Positions 16,782 to 25,986 of a stretch of 43,256 bases of DNA are shown in pieces. Origin of the DNA: an uncultured Bacilli bacterium (GTDB taxonomy: Bacteria; Bacillota_I; Bacilli_A; RF39; UBA660). The stretch is taken from NCBI GenBank assembly GCA_947626535.1, contig CANQSO010000004.1, forward strand, positions 1-43,256, given 5' to 3'. The position numbers were made by a program, and so were the translations under genes. How positions within the stretch are numbered: the stretch's first letter is position 1; every line of letters starts with the position of its first letter. The notes below the pieces were generated by a model. The model had not been told where the DNA came from. It saw only the letters and a program-made list of their open reading frames with translations, and did no database searches.

Positions 16782-18296
16782 CTACTTCCTTCCAATAATA
16801 TTTTTAAAAAAATTCCTAACATAAGCAAACTCTTCTTTGTAAAAAATTATACTTATTAATAAATATAGTATCATAAAAATACTGGTATATAAAACTCCAT
16901 GCAAAATCCAATTTATTAATGTTACTTCTTTAATTGGTAAATAAATTAAGCAAATAGCTAAGCCAATGGCAGTTGCTATTCCAAATAGCAATAATTTTTT
17001 TAAAAATATATTAATATTTCGATTAATTAAATTTTCTTTTAAATATACCACATGATAAATAGTTCTATAACTCATTGCCACTAACGTTCCTATTGCTACA
17101 CCAATTAAACCATAAGCATTTACTAGTATTACTGATAACACAATATTTATAATAGCTTCAATATAAGCATGTTTTTTAATACTTTTAAATTTACCTGCCG
17201 AATATGCTAAGTTCACAAAAGGCTCTTTTAAACAGAACACAGCCTCAGATAATAGTAATATAATACCAAATAAAGGTTGATAATAATTAACATCATTAAT
17301 ATTTTTAGTATATAAGGAAACAAATGAAGTAACTAGTAATGAACCAACTGTAAATAACAAAAAGGTTACAAAAAAAATGATATATTCATAAAAATTAAAC
17401 ATTTTATTCAACTCTTCTTGATTATTTTTAGCATATAATTGTCCTAAAGTAGGAATAATTCCACTAGACAAAGAAGTAATTAACGCTTTAATACCATTAG
17501 TTACTAAACTATATACACTATAAATAGAAACTATTTTTAAATTGGTAAAAAAAGTTAAAATTGTAATATCAGTATTTTTGTGAATAAAAGTTGCAATACT
17601 TATGCTAAATCCATCCCATCTACTCTTTAAAACATTTTTATCTTCTTTGACCTTTTTATCAATTTTAAAATATTTTTTAATATAATAATGATATATTATT
17701 GGTTGCAATAAATAAACTAAGGCACTTACAAATTTTAAAAAGTGAATTGATGGAAAAAATCTAATTAAAATTGCAAAGATAACCGTATTTAAAATAATTA
17801 AAGCAATTTGGCTTATGGAAACAATGTATACTTTTTTGTCAGCATTTAATAATAATTTCCAAGATATTGAAAAATTATATTGAATAAATAAATTAATTGC
17901 TAATATTAAAGTTAAAGTAAAAACATATTCAAAAGTAAAAGATACATTAAAAATAATTGGATATAAAATAGCTACCCCTAAAGCATAAAATATAAATATC
18001 GTTGCTAATTTTTGATAAAATTTTTGAGTAGTTTTAATTACTGAATTAATTTTAGCATGATTTTTGTCATATAAAGGTTTATATAAATTAGCTAATATTA
18101 CCGAAGATAATCCCCCTTCTAAAATTGTTACATAATTCAAAAATTGATTTAAAGAAGATATTAAGCCATTAACTTCGGATCCAAAATTTTTTAAAATTAG
18201 TCTTGGAATAATAAAACCACTTACAATTGTAACTAATTGCAATAATAAACTAGTAAAAGCATTCCAAAAAGTTATCGATTTAATTTTTGATTTCAC
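16782..18296 (-). CDS. wzx: Wzx-type polysaccharide flippase
   Basis: A 504-residue protein of the MATE-like polysaccharide exporter superfamily, with 12-14 predicted spans. The N-terminus (TFWNAFTSLLLQLVTIVSGF, then IPRLILKNFGSEVNGLISSL) is typical of Wzx/RfbX proteins that move undecaprenyl-linked repeat units across the membrane. The start is a GTG with aaaggagg 8 bp before it. It follows the Wzy-LicD gene by 24 bp, the classic flippase-polymerase pairing. Confidence 0.9.
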   Translation of the reverse strand: MKSKIKSITFWNAFTSLLLQLVTIVSGFIIPRLILKNFGSEVNGLISSLNQFLNYVTILEGGLSSVILANLYKPLYDKNHAKINSVIKTTQKFYQKLATIFIFYALGVAILYPIIFNVSFTFEYVFTLTLILAINLFIQYNFSISWKLLLNADKKVYIVSISQIALIILNTVIFAILIRFFPSIHFLKFVSALVYLLQPIIYHYYIKKYFKIDKKVKEDKNVLKSRWDGFSISIATFIHKNTDITILTFFTNLKIVSIYSVYSLVTNGIKALITSLSSGIIPTLGQLYAKNNQEELNKMFNFYEYIIFFVTFLLFTVGSLLVTSFVSLYTKNINDVNYYQPLFGIILLLSEAVFCLKEPFVNLAYSAGKFKSIKKHAYIEAIINIVLSVILVNAYGLIGVAIGTLVAMSYRTIYHVVYLKENLINRNINIFLKKLLLFGIATAIGLAICLIYLPIKEVTLINWILHGVLYTSIFMILYLLISIIFYKEEFAYVRNFFKNIIGRK

Positions 18297-18320
18297 TTAA
18301 TAATCCTCCTTTCAATTTAC

Positions 18321-20333
18321 TTAATTATTTTTATTTAGATAGGAAATATTCATTATGTGAGCAATTTGCTCTTTTTTTGGTGGTAATTTCATATAATCAC
18401 CATAAAGATTATGTAAATAATAATCCCAACAAGAAAATGTTTTAACTTTCATTTTTTCAAAATCAACTTTAACTATTTTATCAACTTCACTTTTTAACAT
18501 TTTTTCTTTAGGACCATAACCCCATGCAATCCCACCAACATATTTAACTTTTTCATAAGGGTATTTTAAACATAATTTATTAATTCTTTTTACATAAAAT
18601 TTTTTAGGTAAAAAATCAACAAAAAATTTTACAAATGGTTTTAAAATTTTTTCAATTTTAGTTTTAGATCCTTCTATTACTCTTTCATCTTTAAGTTTTC
18701 TTATCATCAATAACTTGCGCCAAAAAATTGATTTTTGAAAAATCCTTTTGGTTTTTCGATCACTTTCTGGCAAACCGTCTAAAGGGAAAACATCAATCCA
18801 CATATGAGTATCATATTCATCTAATGAATTATATCTTTCCATAACAGTATTTAAATTGTATATTTTGCAAAATGGGTCATTTAAATTTCCTAATTCAAAG
18901 GAATGAACATCTAAAGATTCATCAATCTTTTTAGTTAAAGCAATACTTTGCAGTTTCATATAATCTGGTCTAGGCATTAAAATATCAACATCATCATCCC
19001 AAGGAATAAAACCTTTATGCCTAATCGCTCCAAGTAAAGTTCCTCCACATACAAAATATGTAAGTTGATTTTCATCAAAATATTTTATGATTTTTTTTAG
19101 CATATTTTTTTCTTCTTTTTGAATTTCCTTAAGAGATAAGCCATCATTTGTTTTTTTATTTTTATTTATTGAAATAAAATGAACTAAAATTTCAGAAAAC
19201 TGTAATAGAAAAATATTTACTGATATTTTTGTTAAATGAGGATCTATTAAAGAATGGATAAATATTATAATTAATAGCAAATTTGAAAAATCATTTTTAT
19301 TTTGATGATTATATTCTACTAATTTATAAAATAACCACAATAATAGTAAAATAAATACAGAACCAAAATTAAGCAATAAGTTTATGTATGAATTATCGAC
19401 ATAATTCATAGCACCCTTCTTAATTTTCATTTTAATATCGTAATTAGTTACCCAATCAATATTACGACCAAATAAATTAATTGGATAAGATTTTATGGCA
19501 TTATTTTGCAGATATATTCGACCACTAAAAGTTTTATTAACTTTAACCATAAATTCATTTTTAGGATTATACATTAAACTAATTGTTACACTAAAAATTA
19601 TTAAAAGCAAAGGTATAAGCTTAGCAAAAAAAGTTATAATTTTATTAATTTTATGGTGATACTTTTGTAAAATATTATATGCCATTGTTAATACTATTAA
19701 AATTATCGAAGAATATAGTCCATTTCTTGATGCAGTGACTAAGTAAAATATAAAACTAACTGATGTTAAACCTATGTAATCAACTGCTTTCAAATTTTTA
19801 TTTTTTAAAAACACAAATAACAAACATATGCCCCAAATGTAACCAGCAATACTTGGAGGATATTTAAATCCTAAAGCATATCTCGTAATAGTACCTCTAG
19901 CTGATACATAATTTTCTATTACGCCAAATAATGATAAAACAGCTATTACACTAATAAGAATTATTTCAGCAATAAATAATTTTTTAACAAATTCTTTAAA
20001 AGGAATATTTTTAGCACCAACAATTAAAATAAATAACTGCAAAAAATATCTATTTCCACAGAAAAATGCAATAAATAATAAATAAATAAACAAAATAAAT
20101 AATGTACCAAAAGTTCTAGATGTATATTTAGAAATATCACAAACTAATATTTTTATCATCACTAAAAAAACAGCTAAATATTTTAATAATGAAAATATTG
20201 TTCCATATTGAACTGCTAAAACGCTATTATCATCTAAAATAAAAGCTAAAATAAACAATATAGTTGAATAAGTATAAATATTATTACTATGCTTTTTTAT
20301 AAAATTACATATTGAGTTAAATAACTTTTGCAT
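18321..20333 (-). CDS. Wzy-like polymerase fused to a LicD domain
   Basis: A 670-residue two-part protein. Residues 1-390 form about ten to twelve membrane spans with a Wzy-like pattern: SARGTITRYALGFKYPPS in an outer loop, TASRNGLYSS, and a second large loop around FSGRIYLQNNAIKSYPINLFG. Residues 400-665 are a cytoplasmic LicD domain: CGGTLLGAIRHKGFIPWDDD at about 428-447, then VDILMPRPDY. LicD enzymes transfer phosphocholine or phospho-alditols from CDP donors. The frame is open throughout, with no internal stop near the join. The usual state is two separate genes. It sits between wzx and a stand-alone licD, so one membrane protein may both polymerise and decorate. The polymerase call rests on topology and context. 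Confidence 0.8.
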   Translation of the reverse strand: MQKLFNSICNFIKKHSNNIYTYSTILFILAFILDDNSVLAVQYGTIFSLLKYLAVFLVMIKILVCDISKYTSRTFGTLFILFIYLLFIAFFCGNRYFLQLFILIVGAKNIPFKEFVKKLFIAEIILISVIAVLSLFGVIENYVSARGTITRYALGFKYPPSIAGYIWGICLLFVFLKNKNLKAVDYIGLTSVSFIFYLVTASRNGLYSSIILIVLTMAYNILQKYHHKINKIITFFAKLIPLLLIIFSVTISLMYNPKNEFMVKVNKTFSGRIYLQNNAIKSYPINLFGRNIDWVTNYDIKMKIKKGAMNYVDNSYINLLLNFGSVFILLLLWLFYKLVEYNHQNKNDFSNLLLIIIFIHSLIDPHLTKISVNIFLLQFSEILVHFISINKNKKTNDGLSLKEIQKEEKNMLKKIIKYFDENQLTYFVCGGTLLGAIRHKGFIPWDDDVDILMPRPDYMKLQSIALTKKIDESLDVHSFELGNLNDPFCKIYNLNTVMERYNSLDEYDTHMWIDVFPLDGLPESDRKTKRIFQKSIFWRKLLMIRKLKDERVIEGSKTKIEKILKPFVKFFVDFLPKKFYVKRINKLCLKYPYEKVKYVGGIAWGYGPKEKMLKSEVDKIVKVDFEKMKVKTFSCWDYYLHNLYGDYMKLPPKKEQIAHIMNISYLNKNN

Positions 20334-20348
20334 TTCAATCGCACCTTT

Positions 20349-21251
20349 CTATAATTTTAGATCGACAAAAATATGAGCTTCTATATCGTTTTTAGATGGC
20401 AATTCCATATAATTACCATACATATTTTTTAAATAACCATCATAATCTTTAGCAACAGGAAATTTATACTTTTTTTCAAAATCAAATAAAATTGTTTTAC
20501 AAAATTTATCTCTTTCATACATTTCCTTAAAAAAGTGGTTGCGTCCAGTAGGTACTGTAACATATCTTGATTTATTATTCTTACACATGGCATTTACTTT
20601 ATTCCAAGCATGAGTCATTGTATCTAAAGAGATCCATGATAAAAGACGACCTATATTAACCTTAAACTTAAAAGTTTTAGATAATTCTTTATCTTCTTTA
20701 ACCATATCTAAATAAAAATCTTTGTTTTTATAAAAATTACGACAAGATAAAAGAAAACCAAAAACATAAGATAAAAAACCATGTAAATATCTTAAAGGGA
20801 CAAAATTATAAGTATTTTCAATTATAAAAATATCAATATAAACCCCAGCTTCTTCATTTTCCATATCTTCTCTTGCTCGATAAATAGTTCCTTTTTTTCT
20901 TACTCTAGCAAAACCTAAACCATAATTTTTAGTTTTTTCTGGAGTATGTAACCAATATTTATCACCAAACTCTTTTAAGAAAACCGTAGAAAATTTTTCA
21001 TAATCTTTTCTAAGCATATTTATATCAAAATCATCATCCCAAGGAATAAACCCATGATGTCTTACGGCACCTAAAGCACTTCCTCCTCCTAAATTATAAT
21101 TAAGATGATATTTTTGACAAACAAAATTAATATCATCTGCAATTTCTAATATAGTTTTTTGTAATTGTTTTAATTGTTTATCACTTAATTTTTTTAAATT
21201 TTTATTTTTATTATTCAAACTTTTAAAGGCACTTACTGTTGATAATCCCAT
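20349..21251 (-). CDS. licD: LicD family phosphotransferase
   Basis: A 300-residue cytoplasmic LicD-type nucleotidyltransferase-fold protein with GGGSALGAVRHHGFIPWDDD (about residues 54-73), then FDINMLRKDY, and a C-terminal MYGNYMELP. Relatives attach phosphocholine, phosphoethanolamine or phospho-alditols to surface glycans; the animal kin FKRP and fukutin use CDP-ribitol. With a TarI-like cytidylyltransferase in the same locus, a phospho-ribitol-type donor is plausible, but the substrate cannot be read from sequence. It precedes the fused LicD by 15 bp. Confidence 0.9.
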   Translation of the reverse strand: MGLSTVSAFKSLNNKNKNLKKLSDKQLKQLQKTILEIADDINFVCQKYHLNYNLGGGSALGAVRHHGFIPWDDDFDINMLRKDYEKFSTVFLKEFGDKYWLHTPEKTKNYGLGFARVRKKGTIYRAREDMENEEAGVYIDIFIIENTYNFVPLRYLHGFLSYVFGFLLSCRNFYKNKDFYLDMVKEDKELSKTFKFKVNIGRLLSWISLDTMTHAWNKVNAMCKNNKSRYVTVPTGRNHFFKEMYERDKFCKTILFDFEKKYKFPVAKDYDGYLKNMYGNYMELPSKNDIEAHIFVDLKL

Positions 21252-21270
21252 CTTTGCACTTCCTTTTTAT

Positions 21271-22371
21271 TTATAAATTTTTAACTAATTCTAAAGCCGC
21301 TTTAATTACTTTATCCATATCATAATATTGATAATTTCCTAATCTTCCTCCAAATATAACACGTTTTTCCTTTGAAGCTAATTTTTTATATTCTTCATAA
21401 AGCTTAGAATTTTTTTCATCATTAATTGGATAATAAGCTTCATCACCTATATGCCAATCACTTGGATATTCCCTCGTGATAATTGTACCATGACAATCAT
21501 TAAATTCAAAGTGTTTATGTTCAATTACCCTAGTATAAGGTATTTCTCTATCAGTATAATTTATAACAGCATTACCTTGATAATTATCAATATTTTCTAA
21601 TACTTCATTTTCAAATTTTAAACTACGATATTCTAAATTACCTAATTGATAGTCAAAATATTCATCAATCATTCCTGTATATAAAATTTTATCAGCTAAA
21701 GCATTATATTTTTCTTTTTCTTTTAAATAATCGACATTTAACTTTACATCACAATGTTCAAGCATTTTCTCAATAATAACATTGTAACCTCCAATAGGAA
21801 TACCTTGATAACGGTCATTAAAATAATTATTATTAAATGTAAATCTTACTGGTAATCTTTTAATAATAAAGGCTGGTAAATCCTTACAATCCCTATTCCA
21901 TTGTTTTTCAGTATAACCTTTAACTAGTTTTTCATAAATATCACGGCCAACTAAACTAATAGCTTGTTCTTCTAAGTTTTGTGGTTCTCTACCATTAAGT
22001 TCTTTTTTCTGTTCTTCTATTTTTTTCTTAGCATCATCAGGCGTTATAACGTCATCCCATAGTTTAGTAAAAGTATTCATATTAAATGGCATATTATAAA
22101 GTTCTCCTTTATAATTAGAAATTGGACAATTTATATAATTATTAAATTCACAAAACTGATTAACATAATTCCATATTTCTTTATCTGATGTATGGAATAT
22201 ATGAGCTCCATATTTATGAACATTAATACCATTTATATTTTCACAATATATATTTCCACCAATATGATTTCTTCGATCAATTACTAAAACTTTCTTACCT
22301 TTTTTAGACATTTCATAAGCAAATGTTGTTCCAAACAATCCTGCACCAACTACCAAATAATCATATTTCAT
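21271..22371 (-). CDS. glf: UDP-galactopyranose mutase
   Basis: A 366-residue FAD enzyme converting UDP-galactopyranose to UDP-galactofuranose. Motifs: GAGLFG (residues 8-13), IDRRNHIGGNIY, KYGAHIFHT, EYFDYQLGNLEYRSLKFE, and a C-terminal FGGRLGNYQYYDMD. The length fits the family. It starts 2 bp after the DUF4422 glycosyltransferase gene, so the glycan probably contains galactofuranose. Confidence 0.97.
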   Translation of the reverse strand: MKYDYLVVGAGLFGTTFAYEMSKKGKKVLVIDRRNHIGGNIYCENINGINVHKYGAHIFHTSDKEIWNYVNQFCEFNNYINCPISNYKGELYNMPFNMNTFTKLWDDVITPDDAKKKIEEQKKELNGREPQNLEEQAISLVGRDIYEKLVKGYTEKQWNRDCKDLPAFIIKRLPVRFTFNNNYFNDRYQGIPIGGYNVIIEKMLEHCDVKLNVDYLKEKEKYNALADKILYTGMIDEYFDYQLGNLEYRSLKFENEVLENIDNYQGNAVINYTDREIPYTRVIEHKHFEFNDCHGTIITREYPSDWHIGDEAYYPINDEKNSKLYEEYKKLASKEKRVIFGGRLGNYQYYDMDKVIKAALELVKNL

Positions 22372-22373
22372 AA

Positions 22374-23150
22374 TTAAAAACTCCCATCATATTTTTTCTT
22401 AAAAAATTTGGCTTTTAAAAAACTAGTACCTTTCTTCCACCAATTTATTTTTTCCATATAGATAAATGGCACTTCCTTATATTTATAACCTTTATAATCT
22501 AGCCATACATCTAATAATCTTTCACTTACTCTTCCATAAAATCTAGCATGAAAAGAATCATAATTATTATTTTTCATTTTCTTTTCTAATTCAAATAAGA
22601 TATCAAATAACCAATTACAATATTCATCTAAATATTCTTTTTTCATAATAAACATATTAAATGCATGCATACTTCTTTTTTTCATAACTTTATTTACACT
22701 ATTAAGATATTCAGGATATTTTTTTGCAATTATTTTAATGGTTTCATCTAATGTTTCAATATGCATAGTATGCTTATAATGATTGTAAATGGTTTCAATC
22801 CAATATTTTCTTTTTTTAGGCACGATAATATCATAATCACTTAAATATTTTTGTAATTCATTTTCAGTTAAAATTGATTCAAATTTATTTTTATTTTTTT
22901 TCTTTGATGCAAAATATCTTCGATAATGGACTAAACCAATGTAATCAGCATCAAGATTTTTCCAAGCCCAATAAAGACCTGTTAATTCACAAAAATAAGG
23001 ATTTTTTTTAGATATATTTTTACCAGTATTATCTTTTTGAAAACCTATATCTTCTTTACCTTCTGCTCCAACATGAAGTGGTAAATACATTTTTTCTTTT
23101 GGCATTTGATATTTTTTATGGGCTGCAATAATTATTTTAATACTTTTCAT
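22374..23150 (-). CDS. DUF4422 glycosyltransferase
   Basis: A 258-residue cytoplasmic protein of the DUF4422 family, found in capsular and exopolysaccharide loci as a presumed (galacto)glycosyltransferase. Typical motifs: IIIAAHKKYQMP at the start, PLHVGAEG, NPYFCELTGLYWAWKN, and DYIGLVHYRRYF, which provides the family's conserved HYRR. It is the only clear stand-alone glycosyltransferase in this operon apart from the priming enzyme, so others must act from elsewhere. It lies next to glf. Confidence 0.88.
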   Translation of the reverse strand: MKSIKIIIAAHKKYQMPKEKMYLPLHVGAEGKEDIGFQKDNTGKNISKKNPYFCELTGLYWAWKNLDADYIGLVHYRRYFASKKKNKNKFESILTENELQKYLSDYDIIVPKKRKYWIETIYNHYKHTMHIETLDETIKIIAKKYPEYLNSVNKVMKKRSMHAFNMFIMKKEYLDEYCNWLFDILFELEKKMKNNNYDSFHARFYGRVSERLLDVWLDYKGYKYKEVPFIYMEKINWWKKGTSFLKAKFFKKKYDGSF

Positions 23151-23163
23151 ATATTCTTTCCTT

Positions 23164-24209
23164 TCAATTCAAAATTTTTTTAAATAATGGTAATTTAGCC
23201 AATATAACAGAAGTAATAAGTGATAAAACAAACGCATATATATAAAAAGCAATTTCACCAACAAATATTGGAAGTACAATTGGATATAAATGAACACCTT
23301 TATTTAACAAGTTAATCCAAAAACAATGAACTAAATAAATGGTAAAACTATATTTTGAAATAATATTAATGAATTTATTTGGTTTTATCTTTATTTTTTC
23401 AGTAGAAAATAATTTCACTATAGCCATTGTTTCTAAAATCATAAATGCACTTACTTGAGAATTATAAACATTAAAATAACAACATAAAAAGTAACCAATT
23501 GTGCCAATAATTCCACCAATATAAAGATACTTTTCTTTAATAATATTTGTACAAGTAATATAATAACCACATAAATAGATAAAAATAAAATTTAATCCTT
23601 CTAAATAAAATGTTGAAATATTTAATTTAAAAATTTGATTTATTGTAGGAACTAAAGTTGATAGTATTAATAAACAAATTAATGTAAATTTTACTTCTAT
23701 CTCACTAGAATATTTAACAATTTTTTTTAATAATGGTGTCAAAATATAAAGTCCTATTAAACAATACAAATACCACATATGTGACCAAGCATTTCCTTGT
23801 ACTAAATTACTAAGTGCAGTTAATATAATGTTTATTAAATTTTTATCAGTGCTTGATATATATGATTCAATAAAAGCAAATGTTAATCCAAATGTAGCTA
23901 AAACTAAAAGCATTCGTTTAATATATGTTTTAATTTTATCAAGAGTAACTTCTTTTTTTGGATTTAATAATAAACATCCTGTTATCATAATAAAACAGGG
24001 AACAGCAAATCGAGTTATTGTTCTTAAAAAAACAAAATCAAGTAACCATCTATCTTTGCCTAATACCCCCCCCCCATATAAATTACATTATTTACAATAT
24101 TAATATTTTCAGCTTGTATCCATCCTTCAATCACGTGAATCATAATAACTGCTAAACAAGCAATAGCTCTTAAAGATACAATCCATTCAATTCTTTTTTC
24201 TTTCTTCAT
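23164..24209 (-). CDS. acyltransferase 3 family protein, frame broken at a G10 tract (phase-variable)
   Basis: The reading frame starts at 24209 (site aggtga) with RIEWIVSLRAIACLAVIMIH, carrying the family His in the first span. After Met45 it enters ten G (24066-24075); in the present state the next codons are Tyr and a stop. From the end of the tract the other frame is open to 23164 and continues the family pattern: FAVPCFIMITGCLLLNP, then eight or so membrane spans. Eleven or eight G would restore a 348-residue protein; ten gives about 49 residues. This is the form expected of slipped-strand phase variation, with the sequenced molecule OFF. A short downstream start at 23988 lacks the catalytic His. 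It probably acylates the locus polysaccharide. Confidence 0.85.
24066..24075. repeat. poly-C/poly-G tract, 10 bp
   Basis: Ten consecutive C on the plus strand (G on the coding strand), remarkable in an AT-rich genome, inside the acyltransferase coding region directly after codon 45's first two bases. The two flanking frames differ by one base. Confidence 0.95.
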
Positions 24210-24217
24210 TTATTCAC

Positions 24218-25213
24218 CTACTCTATTGTATATTTTTGATTATTAGATTGAAGTTGAATATAAGTATTACCATCATTTAATTTTACTTCTTCGCCATTAG
24301 GATATGTATATATAGTTTTTGATTTTCGATTTTCTTTTGACCATTTAATTGGAGTTGCATAACCATTTGTAATATACATACCTTCTCCACTACCAACTGT
24401 TTCTAATTCCCAATAGTAATTATCACTAGCCATTCTAGTATTTATTTTTTGAATAATAATATTTTTAGCTGTATATTGTTCTTTAGTTAAATAATCAATA
24501 TGTTTGTTGCCATTTACACTTCTTAAATAAAGCTTTTTATCACTGTCATATTCATAAGAAGTATTAGATACATTAGAAGATGGAATATATATTTTATTAG
24601 CAACTTCTCCACTATCATTTAAATTAACTTCTTGCAAAGAATAATTTAAAACTAAGCCTTTATCAGATGTTAGGGAAAAACCTTTTTCTTTAGATAAATC
24701 TCTTACTTTTTGAATACTTGTATAACCAGTATGTTCTATTGCTAAATTAAGAGGATTTTCTCGCCAAAAAGCTGAATCATATAAACCATTTAAGCTTTCA
24801 ACATTAAGAGATCTTATTTGATCTTTAGCATAATGGCTCCAGCCCCAATGAACAAATATAGCATCTTGTTCAAAAACATAATCTAAAAAATTATGTCTTG
24901 CACTTCTAATTGTTCCTACTTTTAAATCATCGATATCTTTATAAAAAGCAAGCAATCTTGTCATGTTACCTTCAACTGGTATTTCATAAACCATATAAGC
25001 TTTTTGTAATCCTTGTTGAACTTTTACAGCAACTGTAGCATTATTAACTACAACAGCAAATGGTCTAGTATTAGAATTTACATCAACAATATCAATTTTT
25101 TCTTTAACCGGAATAGCTTCTTCTACTTCCGGTGATTCGACAATTGGTTCTTCTTTTTTCCCACAACCACAAAAAATAAACAAAATGAAAATTAAACTTG
25201 CAATTTTTTTCAT
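24218..25213 (-). CDS. DUF3048 domain lipoprotein (YerB-like)
   Basis: A 331-residue secreted lipoprotein: signal peptide with lipobox-like FIFCGC, an acidic Glu/Pro linker, then the DUF3048 N- and C-terminal domains (NTRPFAVVVNN, LQKAYMVYEIPVEGNMTRLLAF, GTIRSARHNFLDYV, FVHWGWSHYA, and IQKINTRM near the end). YerB-like proteins are of unknown function. It overlaps the upstream sugar transferase gene by 4 bp and is followed 8 bp later by the acyltransferase, so it belongs to the polysaccharide operon. An extracytoplasmic role in glycan assembly is inferred from position only. Confidence 0.88.
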   Translation of the reverse strand: MKKIASLIFILFIFCGCGKKEEPIVESPEVEEAIPVKEKIDIVDVNSNTRPFAVVVNNATVAVKVQQGLQKAYMVYEIPVEGNMTRLLAFYKDIDDLKVGTIRSARHNFLDYVFEQDAIFVHWGWSHYAKDQIRSLNVESLNGLYDSAFWRENPLNLAIEHTGYTSIQKVRDLSKEKGFSLTSDKGLVLNYSLQEVNLNDSGEVANKIYIPSSNVSNTSYEYDSDKKLYLRSVNGNKHIDYLTKEQYTAKNIIIQKINTRMASDNYYWELETVGSGEGMYITNGYATPIKWSKENRKSKTIYTYPNGEEVKLNDGNTYIQLQSNNQKYTIE

Positions 25214-25863
25214 TTTGCACCCTCCTTTTTTATAACCGCAAAAATAGTATCAAAAATAATTTGTAAATCTAATAAAACACCACAATGATCTATGTAATAT
25301 AGCTCCATTTTTATTCGCTCTTTATAAGAAATATTGTTTCTTCCATTACTAGCCCAATAACCTGTTAAGCCCGGACGCATAGATAAAAATTTAGCTTTCC
25401 TTTTACCATAATATTCTACTTCATCAGGAACAACTGGTCTAGGTCCTATTAAAGACATATCCCCAATTAAAATATTTATAAACTGAGGAACTTCATCTAT
25501 TGAAGATTTACGTAAAAAATTACCTATTTTTGTTATTCTTGGGTCATTATCAATTTTACGATCTTTTAAATATTCTTTTCTTTTTTCCGGATTTTCTTTT
25601 AACCATTTTTCTAATATTTGATCTGCATTAGGAACCATTGTTCGAAACTTAAATATTTTAATAATTTTACCATTTTTACCTAATCTCTTTTGACGATAAA
25701 AAATACTATTAAAATCACCTGTACAAATAAAAACAATTTTAATAATAATAGTAAGAGGAATTAAAAAAACAATTCCTACTAAACTACAAATAATATCAAA
25801 TATTCTTTTAAAAAATAAATATATTTCTTTCTTTATTTTATATATATTGCCTTTTTTTTTCAT
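25210..25863 (-). CDS. polyprenyl-phosphate sugar-1-phosphate transferase (priming enzyme)
   Basis: A 217-residue bacterial sugar transferase that starts repeat-unit assembly on undecaprenyl phosphate. One N-terminal membrane segment (CSLVGIVFLIPLTIIIKIVF) precedes the core: KIFKFRTMVPNAD, FLRKSSIDEVPQFINIL, GDMSLIGPRPVVPDE, and RPGLTGYWASNGRN. The FRTM, DE-P and IGPRP elements are all present. It lacks the large multi-span N-terminal domain of WbaP, so it is the short PglC/WcaJ-C type. It is the first gene of the operon, with a promoter 40-70 bp upstream. Confidence 0.95.
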   Translation of the reverse strand: MKKKGNIYKIKKEIYLFFKRIFDIICSLVGIVFLIPLTIIIKIVFICTGDFNSIFYRQKRLGKNGKIIKIFKFRTMVPNADQILEKWLKENPEKRKEYLKDRKIDNDPRITKIGNFLRKSSIDEVPQFINILIGDMSLIGPRPVVPDEVEYYGKRKAKFLSMRPGLTGYWASNGRNNISYKERIKMELYYIDHCGVLLDLQIIFDTIFAVIKKEGAK

Positions 25864-25902
25864 AAATTCACCTAAATGCTTCTACATTATTACTACATAT
25901 AT

Positions 25903-25931
25903 ATTGTAACATTAATAATTAGCTAGTTCAA
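25903..25931 (-). promoter_or_regulatory. promoter of the Wzx/Wzy polysaccharide operon
   Basis: On the minus strand TTGAAC (25926-25931), a 17-bp spacer and TACAAT (25903-25908), ahead of the sugar transferase start at 25863. The -35 hexamer and spacing equal those of the Dlt-like operon promoter at 31493-31521. Confidence 0.7.
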
Positions 25932-25986
25932 GAACATTCTATGCTTATTAATTTTTTGTTAATTATAAAAAGCAAACTAATATTTT

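Noticed and set aside
23828-24103. Plus-strand frame across the poly-C tract
   Set aside because: It is antisense to the acyltransferase, which explains the sequence on both sides of the tract.
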